5,187 bases of DNA from JBGPJM01 sp041485385. GTDB taxonomy: Bacteria; Planctomycetota; Phycisphaerae; Phycisphaerales; UBA1924. Positions 1 through 5,187 of this stretch are shown piece by piece. Position 1 is the stretch's first letter. Every line of letters begins with the position of its first letter. Both the position numbers and the translations under genes were made by a program. Under the pieces are notes generated by a model. The model was not told the DNA's origin, made no database searches, and saw nothing but the letters and a program-made list of their open reading frames with translations. Location of the stretch: contig JBGPJM010000285.1 of the NCBI GenBank assembly GCA_041485385.1, positions 1 through 5,187 on the forward strand, read 5' to 3'.

Positions 1-1347
1 AGGGACTACTTCCGCGGCACGGGCCGCGATCCCCGCGAGGACATCGTCGTCCTCCAGCCCGAGCAGCTCCCGCCCGGCAGCATGTGGCCGCGGGACCTGC
101 TCGGCGAGCCCCGCTCGCTCCCCTTCAACGTGCTCCGGTACGAGTTCGAGCGCGGCGGCGGTCTCACCTCCAACGTCGTGGACCTTCTGTACACGGGCAT
201 GACCGACGGGCAGCGCGGCGAGCACCACACCGACTACTGGGATGACGCGCGCGGCCAGGTGACCCTCCACGCCGTTGACCTCTCGGTCATGGGTACCGAG
301 CTCAGTGACGGACGGCCGGACATCCGGCTCGACGACATCTTGGAGATCATCACGTCAGCCCCGAAGTCCTATGCCGACCTGGAATCCCCGCGGTTCCGCG
401 GCGGCCGGTGCTACGAGCTCCTCCGGAAGGCCGACGAGGGGCGGGACCGGCTCTCGCCTGAGCGGTTCAGGGACGCCCAGCTCACGGGCGGGTACTGGAC
501 GGGCGAGTTCCCCGGCCTGGCCGATGAGACCCGCAGCTCGATCGTGAGCACCTTTAGCGCCAAGGTCTCCCGCCTTCTCCGGAGCCCGCTGCGCGAGCTG
601 CTCTGCGGCAATACCGATGAGGCAGTGACGCCGGAACGCTCACTCTACGCCGACGCGAAGACGGGCAGGCCCAAGATCATCGTGCTCAACCTGCCGGTGA
701 AGCTCTACCACGACGTGGGGCGCTTCGCGCAGATCCTCTACAAGATCGTCTGGCAGAGGGCCGCCGACCGGCGCGTCGCCGCCATCGACGCGGCCTCCCC
801 CGACTGGCGGCCCGCCTTTCTCGGCGCGGATGAAGGGCAGTACTTCATCACAAGCGAAGACGCCGGATTCCAGCAGACGGCCCGGTCGGCGATGGTCGCC
901 ACGGTCTATCTGACGCAGAACTTGCCAAACATGTACGCGGCCATCGGCGAGACCCAGACGCAGAGCTTCCTGGGCAACCTCCAGACCAAGATCTTCCATG
1001 CCAACGGTGACCCCGTTACCAACGAGTGGGCGGAGCGCGTCTTCGGCAAGGACCTCCAGTCGTTCCTGACCCGGTCGGTCACCGGAACCACCGCGCCCAC
1101 CGAAGCGGACTCCCTCAGTCCCGTCATCCCGGCCATCCGGTTTACGCGGCTAAAAAAGGGCGGGCACTCGGCCGACCCCGCCCTCCACGGCCGCGTCGGC
1201 GCGTACATCTTCCAGGCCGGCCGGCAGTGGCGCTCGCAGTCGGCGGACCGGCACTACCACGAGTTCGTTCAGCATTTCGCGAAGCCCGAAGAACGCCTCC
1301 TGTCAAGCGTCCCCTCTCCTGCACGCCACCCACATCCGGAGACTTGA
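1..1347 (+). CDS. VirD4/TraG-like conjugative coupling ATPase, C-terminal part (5' truncated by window)
   Basis: The frame is open from base 1 to the TGA at 1345-1347 (448 codons visible), so the true start lies upstream; the ATG at 82 is probably internal. In the family, such ATPases sit at the inner membrane and feed DNA or proteins to a type IV secretion channel. Residue numbers count from base 1. Residues 40-90 (SLPFNVLRYEFERGGG, then HTDYWDDARGQVTLHAVDL) match the segment where VirD4-type proteins have an NPL-like motif and a W..A helix. A hydrophobic strand ends in a Walker B motif, AFLGADEGQYF, with D277 and E278. VATVYLTQN places the sensor glutamine at Q306. NLQTKIFHANGDPVTNEWA (about 324-342) resembles the TraM-recognition/TraG C-terminal region, and FTRLKKGG follows near 381-388. 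The Walker A loop and any membrane anchor must be upstream. An export or DNA-pumping ATPase outside conjugation is possible. Family assignment is from remembered motifs, without a search. Confidence 0.85.
   Translation, partial: RDYFRGTGRDPREDIVVLQPEQLPPGSMWPRDLLGEPRSLPFNVLRYEFERGGGLTSNVVDLLYTGMTDGQRGEHHTDYWDDARGQVTLHAVDLSVMGTELSDGRPDIRLDDILEIITSAPKSYADLESPRFRGGRCYELLRKADEGRDRLSPERFRDAQLTGGYWTGEFPGLADETRSSIVSTFSAKVSRLLRSPLRELLCGNTDEAVTPERSLYADAKTGRPKIIVLNLPVKLYHDVGRFAQILYKIVWQRAADRRVAAIDAASPDWRPAFLGADEGQYFITSEDAGFQQTARSAMVATVYLTQNLPNMYAAIGETQTQSFLGNLQTKIFHANGDPVTNEWAERVFGKDLQSFLTRSVTGTTAPTEADSLSPVIPAIRFTRLKKGGHSADPALHGRVGAYIFQAGRQWRSQSADRHYHEFVQHFAKPEERLLSSVPSPARHPHPET
1152..1183 (+). other. 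Candidate -1 frameshift signal: A AAA AAG heptamer plus GC hairpin
   Basis: Bases 1152-1158 read A AAA AAG in exactly the zero-frame phasing used by the dnaX-type bacterial -1 slippery site (codons CTA AAA AAG). GGGCGGG at 1158-1164 pairs perfectly with CCCGCCC at 1177-1183 across a 12-base loop. The CTA and AAA codons are the only ones of their kind among the 448 visible codons; the other 11 lysines use AAG. Against it, the hairpin starts with almost no spacer, no clear upstream Shine-Dalgarno stimulator is seen, and the encoded LKKGG may simply be a conserved family motif. A -1 shift would bypass the 1345 stop and end at TGA 1437-1439. Confidence 0.3.
1338..1342 (+). promoter_or_regulatory. 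Ribosome binding site for the 937-residue membrane protein
   Basis: GGAGA lies six bases before the ATG at 1349 and inside the last codons of the upstream gene. It supports 1349 as the start over the in-frame ATG at 1499, whose GAGG abuts it with no spacing. With the stop-start distance of one base, it suggests translational coupling. Confidence 0.65.
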
Positions 1348-1348
1348 C

Positions 1349-4162
1349 ATGTCCGCCGCGAACTGCTGCACAGACTCGGGTTCGGCCGCCCCCGGAGGCG
1401 GCGTCCTGGCCGGGTCGGGCCCATCCGTCCTTGATGTGAATTTCGACATTCCCGGCGGGGCGCCTCAGTTCCCCGACTCGCTTCGCGTGTGCTTGAGGAT
1501 GACGACCACTCGGGACTGGCGGGTGGTGGCGGCGCTTCTCACTGGCGCCGCTGCTCTGTCGACGGTGGCCTGCCCGCTCTGGGCGCTCGTGCCGCTGATG
1601 CTGGCGGAGCTCGCGTTGTCCTCTAAACCTGTTCTGTCTCAGCTGCGGCATCCATCGGATGTACGCTCGCTGGCTGGGCGGTGCCTGCCGGGCGCGTGCG
1701 TCTTCGGTGCGGCGCTCTGGCTGGACAGCCGTCGCGCGTGCCTTGCCGGTGTCCTGGTTTGCATGATCTGCGAGGTGTGGCTCGACATCCGGCCGAAATC
1801 ATTCGAGCTTCACCAAGTGCGGCGCCTCTTCGCGAGCGTGATTCCGCTACTGACGACCGCAGCCGTTGTGATCGGTCTGATAGCCGCTGTCCCGTTCGCG
1901 GTGCGTGTCTGCGGTTGTTTCGCGGTGCTTACGCTCTCCCTGCCCATTTCTCTTTTCATCTCTGGCCCGTGGAAGAACATCGACGCCACCATCGGCCTCT
2001 GCCATGCCGTCGGTCTCTGGCCTGGATCCGCCGTGCGCATTGCGGCATGGTCCGTTGCTCTCTGGATCCCGTACCCGCTCGCCATGCAGATCGTCTGGTA
2101 TCTCGCCGCCGCCGGGCTTCTCATAGTCGTCTTCGACCGGGTTGACCAGGCTCTCAGCTCCGCGCTCAAGGAGCTCCGGGCGGCCAACGGCCTCATTCTC
2201 GGGCACGTATGGGCGGAGCCCTCCATCTGGCCACGGCACCTGACGCGCAGCGCCTGTGGCCGCCCCATCCGATCTCTCTACGACAAAGCGTTGGCAGGAA
2301 ACGTACCCCACGACTTGTGGGTGATCACCAACGCCCGCTCGTTCCAGACCCTGGACTGGGAACGTGAGTACGACCATCGCATTCTCGATGCGGGCCGCAA
2401 GTGCCCCCGGGTCTTCGCGCTCTTTCCTGTCGAGTCCCTCTGCCGCTCCCACGTCGCCGACCTGCGGATGCTCGTTCCGGAGGTCCGTGAACTCGTCCTG
2501 CTCTACCAGTGGTTGCAGGAGGCCGCCAGCACCGGGAAGTCCTACGCGCCCCAAATTGGTTCCTACCTTGGCGGCGGGGGGGGCGCCGGCCGCATGCCCG
2601 CGATCTTCGCCGAGTTCGCCCGGATAGTCGACTGTGTGACCGGTCCGGCGCGCGACCGTCTCGCGGCGGAAGAGAGAGCGCGGACGGAGGCCGTATTCCG
2701 GGTCTACGCGGACCAAGCGCGAGACCGCGCCGCGGCCCTCGCCGACGTGGAGCAATCCCGGCGGCACCTCGCCGCTGAGCGCGATGCGCTGACCGGTGTT
2801 CTCTCGCGACTGCATGCACTCCCCCGCGAGGCCTTTCGCGCCCAATGTGAAGCTGTCCACCACTGGCTGAAACGTGTTTGCGACCTGACCGACAGCGCGG
2901 ACTTCCGCCGAAGGCTGATCGAAGACAGTACTCCCGAGGGTTCGGAACCGCTCCCACTCGCCGCGCACCTCCGTGAGGCTATCGACGACTACTTCCGTGA
3001 GACGGTAACGCCGGTCGGCTTGCGAGCGGACCACCAGCTGGTCACGATCCGACGCAACGGAGGCAGCCGCGCCGATGCGATCCTGGTGTTCCTCGAAACG
3101 CTCAATCGCGTCTCCGCGGAGAGCCCGACCCTTGCCGGGCTCTGGAAGTCGATGACGCCGGACGGCCGGGTGTACCTCTGGCTCCACAGTGCCGGCGGCA
3201 AGTGGCAGTCCGTGGTGATGGAGATCGACTTTGAGGCCGCGCTTTCCGGCGACGACATGCTCATGCACGTCACCACGTTTATCCCGTTCGGTCTCGATGG
3301 TGACCGGAGCAGCTATATCGCGGAGCGCTGCTCCGAGTACACCCGCGCCACCCATGCCATCCACGTCACCGTGCGTTACGTTGCCAAGAACGCCCTCCGA
3401 TCGTCAGCGCTGACGGAGGAGGTCGAGGAGGATTCCACCGGGAGCTCTGCCTCCACCGAGCATTTGGACCGATCGGGCGTGCTCAGGCGGTACGGCTCGA
3501 TGGTCAGGGACGCGGCCCGGTCGGGAAGCTCCCGCCGGTGGGTGGACGAGAGCCCCCTTCCCGCGGGCGTGCTCGGCCCAAGGACGACCGTCGAGTACGC
3601 ACGGAGCAACGACCGGGTCCTGGAGATACAGTCGGACGACCACCGATCATCGTCCGCCGACACCAGCAACACGGAGAGACGCTTCACCGACCGCACCGTC
3701 CGCGACAGGTCCGCCCGTACGAACGAGCAGACGACGGAACTCCTCCGAGAGCTGACCTTCACCTCGGTCGGGATTGAGTACTCCGACCCGGACCGGCTTC
3801 TCAAGGCATGGGAGAGCAACCCGTTGAACCAGGCGGGATCCCGCGTGCGAGGCTATGTGCAGAAGAACTTCCAGACGCTCGGTGACGCCATCTCCAGGGG
3901 CATTGCCGCCCGGAAGCTCGCCGCGCGGGGCAGGCCCGGCGTACAGCCGCCCCCGGGAGTGCTCGGCGACGCCTTCTGGGACGAAGCCGCCCGGCTCGTG
4001 ATCGTCGAGCGGGCCGGCGACCGTCCTCTCCGGGTCCCGATGCCCTTTGACGGCCGCATCCTCCCGATCGACGAGGCGGCCGTGGACGAGCGCCGCCTCT
4101 TCGGGTCGGCACAGCTGCCGCCATCCCCCGCACGCCAGCGCCTTCCCCCGGCCACGCGCTGA
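1349..4162 (+). CDS. Large multi-pass membrane protein with coiled coil, family not recognised
   Basis: I do not recognise this 937-residue protein. Residues 1-50 are a polar/glycine-rich leader. Residues 57-263 carry about six to eight hydrophobic segments (near 57-74, 75-90, 112-126, 129-146, 160-184, 187-206, 228-243, 245-262), unusually rich in cysteine. From 264 on it looks soluble and probably cytoplasmic: a mixed domain around 280-400 (e.g. LWVITNARSFQTLDWEREYD), a run of five glycines at 409-413, a charged helix likely to form a coiled coil (about 432-487), an alpha/beta region (about 535-680), a Ser/Arg/Asp/Thr-rich low-complexity stretch (about 685-800), and a more ordered C-terminal part (about 800-915) with a Pro/Arg tail. 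I see no Walker A, HUH or other catalytic motif. Its ATG follows the ATPase stop by one base, implying one operon and a linked job, such as a membrane partner of the ATPase; that is inference. Codons in the membrane part end in T more often than in the ATPase gene. Confidence 0.85.
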   Translation: MSAANCCTDSGSAAPGGGVLAGSGPSVLDVNFDIPGGAPQFPDSLRVCLRMTTTRDWRVVAALLTGAAALSTVACPLWALVPLMLAELALSSKPVLSQLRHPSDVRSLAGRCLPGACVFGAALWLDSRRACLAGVLVCMICEVWLDIRPKSFELHQVRRLFASVIPLLTTAAVVIGLIAAVPFAVRVCGCFAVLTLSLPISLFISGPWKNIDATIGLCHAVGLWPGSAVRIAAWSVALWIPYPLAMQIVWYLAAAGLLIVVFDRVDQALSSALKELRAANGLILGHVWAEPSIWPRHLTRSACGRPIRSLYDKALAGNVPHDLWVITNARSFQTLDWEREYDHRILDAGRKCPRVFALFPVESLCRSHVADLRMLVPEVRELVLLYQWLQEAASTGKSYAPQIGSYLGGGGGAGRMPAIFAEFARIVDCVTGPARDRLAAEERARTEAVFRVYADQARDRAAALADVEQSRRHLAAERDALTGVLSRLHALPREAFRAQCEAVHHWLKRVCDLTDSADFRRRLIEDSTPEGSEPLPLAAHLREAIDDYFRETVTPVGLRADHQLVTIRRNGGSRADAILVFLETLNRVSAESPTLAGLWKSMTPDGRVYLWLHSAGGKWQSVVMEIDFEAALSGDDMLMHVTTFIPFGLDGDRSSYIAERCSEYTRATHAIHVTVRYVAKNALRSSALTEEVEEDSTGSSASTEHLDRSGVLRRYGSMVRDAARSGSSRRWVDESPLPAGVLGPRTTVEYARSNDRVLEIQSDDHRSSSADTSNTERRFTDRTVRDRSARTNEQTTELLRELTFTSVGIEYSDPDRLLKAWESNPLNQAGSRVRGYVQKNFQTLGDAISRGIAARKLAARGRPGVQPPPGVLGDAFWDEAARLVIVERAGDRPLRVPMPFDGRILPIDEAAVDERRLFGSAQLPPSPARQRLPPATR
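2576..2583 (+). repeat. G8 homopolymer inside the membrane-protein gene
   Basis: Eight consecutive G bases fall in the codons for the five-glycine run (protein residues 409-413) between the first soluble domain and the coiled coil. The reading frame looks coherent on both sides, so no frameshift is present in this sequence. Tracts of this length are prone to slippage and to sequencing error. Confidence 0.6.
3305..3335 (+). repeat. Perfect 9-bp inverted repeat within the coding region
   Basis: CGGAGCAGC (3305-3313) is the exact reverse complement of GCTGCTCCG (3327-3335), with a 13-base loop. It could form a stable mRNA hairpin. It lies mid-gene with no U-tract, so it is not an intrinsic terminator, and in GC-rich coding DNA it may be chance. 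Confidence 0.4.
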
Positions 4163-4227
4163 GCAGCGCCGTTTCCGAACGCCGTTCCTCCCCGCGCCCG
4201 CGCCGCCGCCCGGTTCCGGATCGACTC

Positions 4228-4233
4228 TTGACA
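4228..4233 (+). promoter_or_regulatory. Possible -35 box (TTGACA) of the recombinase gene
   Basis: A perfect TTGACA sits in the only intergenic gap, in its AT-richer 3' part. With 17-base spacing the -10 would be TTTATC (4251-4256), a poor match, putting the start of transcription near the ATG at 4263 and giving a leaderless mRNA. The better -10-like GATAAT (4241-4246) is only seven bases away, so it cannot pair with this box. The promoter would overlap the inverted-repeat site at 4235-4262, which would allow repression by whatever binds there. Confidence 0.35.
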
Positions 4234-4234
4234 A

Positions 4235-4262
4235 GCGCACGATAATCCGGTTTATCAGTCGC
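4235..4262. other. dif/Xer-like recombinase core site or operator (11-6-11 inverted repeat)
   Basis: Left arm GCGCACGATAA (4235-4245), spacer TCCGGT (4246-4251), right arm TTATCAGTCGC (4252-4262). The reverse complement of the right arm is GCGACTGATAA, which matches the left arm at 8 of 11 positions, with identical outer GCG and inner GATAA. The inner 16 bp (4241-4256) form a palindrome with one mismatched pair. Two 11-bp arms flanking a 6-bp spacer, with ATAA and TTAT next to the spacer, is the layout of Xer/dif sites and other tyrosine-recombinase core sites. It directly abuts the recombinase start codon. The alternative is an operator for a dimeric repressor, which would also be palindromic and overlap a promoter. 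Confidence 0.5.
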
Positions 4263-5187
4263 ATGGACGAGATCACACCGAGACCCCGCGGCCGCGCCAG
4301 GACCGCGCCGGCCACAATCCGTGACCATGGGCTTTCCGTACAGCTGCTCCGGTCCGTGCCCGAGGAAGCCGTCTGGCTCGCGGACCAGCGTTCCGAGCAG
4401 ACGCGGCGAGCGTACCGGCTGGACGTGCAGGACTTCATTGCATGCCTGGGCATCGCTTCGCACGCGGAACTCCGGCAGGCCGGGCGGGCCGCGGTCGTGG
4501 GCTGGCGCCGCATGATGGCGGACAGGGGCGACCGGCCCCGGACGATCCGCCGGCGGCTCTCGGCGTTGTCATCGTTGTTCAGGCACCTGGTTGCTCACCA
4601 CCTCGCCGATGTCAACCCCGTGCGGGACGTCAAACGGCCGAGGGTGAACCGCCGCCAGGGCACAACCAAGGCGTTCTCCTCCAAGGAAGCCCGCCGGATC
4701 CTGGATTCCCCGGACCCAGCCACGACCGAAGGCCTGCGGGACCGGGCCATCCTTTCCGTGGGGCTGCAGGCCGGGCTCCGCCGCTCCGAGATCGCGTCGC
4801 TTCTGGTGCGGGACTTCCACACCAACGCCGGGTACCGGTCGCTTCACTTCATCTGCAAAGGCGGCGGGGACCTGTCGGTGGCGGTCAACCCGCAGGCGGC
4901 GCAGCGGATCGAGGACTACCTGGATGCCGCGGGGCACCGCGACGATCGCGACGGCCCCCTGTTCCGGCCCCTCCGCCGGAACCAGAACCGCGCCGACCTC
5001 GCGGGTCACATCGACCCCGTGACGGTCGACCGGATCCTCCGCAGGTACGCCAGAGCCGCCGGGCTGGACCGTGGCTACAGCGCCCATTCCATGAGGGCGA
5101 CGTTCATTACCACAGCGCTCAACAACGGCGCCAGCCTGGAGGACGTGCAGCGGGATGTAGGGCATGCCGATCCCTCGACAACCAAGC
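4263..5187 (+). CDS. Tyrosine recombinase/integrase, XerC/D-like (3' truncated by window)
   Basis: Tyrosine recombinases cut and rejoin DNA at short inverted-repeat sites through a 3'-phosphotyrosine intermediate. The frame runs from ATG 4263 through 308 codons to the window end without a stop. A basic leader (about 1-25) precedes a SAM-like core-binding domain (about 33-125; SEQTRRAYRLDVQDFIACLG and TIRRRLSALSSLFRHLV). The catalytic domain shows R173 in QAGLRRSEIASL, a beta-hairpin lysine K199 in FICKGGG, H275 and R278 in AHSMRATFITTAL, and H301 in VGHADPSTTK. The nucleophilic tyrosine normally follows this last motif within a few residues, so it should lie just beyond base 5187, near residue 310. 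No ATG, GTG or TTG in this frame occurs in the gap, supporting 4263 as start, yet no Shine-Dalgarno is visible. The family call is firm; whether it integrates an element or resolves multimers is open. Confidence 0.94.
   Translation, partial: MDEITPRPRGRARTAPATIRDHGLSVQLLRSVPEEAVWLADQRSEQTRRAYRLDVQDFIACLGIASHAELRQAGRAAVVGWRRMMADRGDRPRTIRRRLSALSSLFRHLVAHHLADVNPVRDVKRPRVNRRQGTTKAFSSKEARRILDSPDPATTEGLRDRAILSVGLQAGLRRSEIASLLVRDFHTNAGYRSLHFICKGGGDLSVAVNPQAAQRIEDYLDAAGHRDDRDGPLFRPLRRNQNRADLAGHIDPVTVDRILRRYARAAGLDRGYSAHSMRATFITTALNNGASLEDVQRDVGHADPSTTK

Noticed and set aside
1026..1439. Overlapping + frame crossing the ATPase/membrane-protein junction
   Set aside because: Arg/Pro-rich shadow of the two real genes with no start support of its own; it is relevant only as the tail that a -1 frameshift at 1152-1158 would produce.
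1499..1501. Alternative start of the membrane protein at residue 51
   Set aside because: The GAGG before it has no spacing to the ATG, whereas ATG 1349 has GGAGA at six bases and sits one base after the upstream stop. It remains a minor possibility because residues 1-50 look unstructured.
1847..3364. Long antisense open frame (505 codons) under the membrane-protein gene
   Set aside because: Its first codon positions pair with the GC-rich third positions of the + gene, which removes stop codons and makes long shadows. The + frame shows coherent membrane segments, a coiled coil and a proper start with a ribosome binding site.
4163..4227. Possible terminator after the membrane-protein gene
   Set aside because: The stretch is GC-rich with a short CCGGTTCCGG palindrome and loosely repeated GCCGTT words, but there is no hairpin with a usable loop and no T-tract.
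4241..4246. GATAAT as a -10 box for the recombinase
   Set aside because: It is only seven bases from TTGACA and has no -35-like hexamer 16-18 bases upstream; it is better explained as part of the inverted-repeat arm.
3647..4513. Antisense open frame of 288 codons spanning the intergenic gap
   Set aside because: It overlaps two better supported + genes and the inverted-repeat site, and its translation is Arg/Pro/Gly-rich shadow-like sequence with no motif.
4517..4551. Nested inverted repeats GGCGGA/TCCGCC and GGGGC/GCCCC in the recombinase gene
   Set aside because: Short GC-rich arms inside a well supported coding region; expected by chance at this base composition.
4569..5165. Antisense open frame of 198 codons opposite the recombinase
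   Set aside because: The + strand carries the full series of tyrosine recombinase motifs here; the antisense product has no recognisable feature.

Overview
The window is GC-rich (roughly two-thirds G+C by eye) and tightly packed. It holds three genes, all on the + strand, and only one 100-base gap. The strong G/C preference at third codon positions and the gene content point to a mobile or accessory region of a high-GC bacterium. The first protein resembles, from memory, conjugative-transfer ATPases annotated in planctomycetes of the Gemmata type and in some high-GC proteobacteria. That taxonomic hint is weak. The gene types (DNA-transfer ATPase, large membrane protein, tyrosine recombinase) suggest an integrative or conjugative element or a plasmid.

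Layout: (1) 1-1347 is the C-terminal 448 codons of a VirD4/TraG-like coupling-type ATPase whose 5' end, including the Walker A loop, lies outside the window. (2) 1349-4162 is a 937-residue protein of no family I recognise. It has an N-terminal block of about six to eight membrane segments, a soluble domain, a glycine-rich hinge, a coiled coil, an alpha/beta domain, a polar low-complexity stretch and a C-terminal domain. Its start lies one base after the preceding stop, so the two genes are probably translationally coupled. (3) 4163-4262 is the only intergenic gap. It carries a TTGACA box and a 28-bp 11-6-11 inverted-repeat site that looks like a Xer/dif-type recombinase core site and touches the next start codon. 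(4) 4263 to the window end is a tyrosine recombinase with the R, K, HxxR and H catalytic residues visible; the nucleophilic tyrosine should lie just past the edge.

The genes plausibly work as parts of one element. The ATPase and its coupled membrane partner would serve DNA transfer or DNA pumping at the membrane. The recombinase, possibly acting on or regulated through the site before its start codon, would serve integration, excision or multimer resolution. No relaxase, type IV secretion channel gene, replication gene, tRNA, CRISPR array or insertion sequence is visible, so the element type cannot be decided here. The most notable points are the dif-like site, the uncharacterised membrane protein tied to the ATPase, and an in-frame A AAA AAG slippery heptamer followed by a GC hairpin near the end of the ATPase gene.
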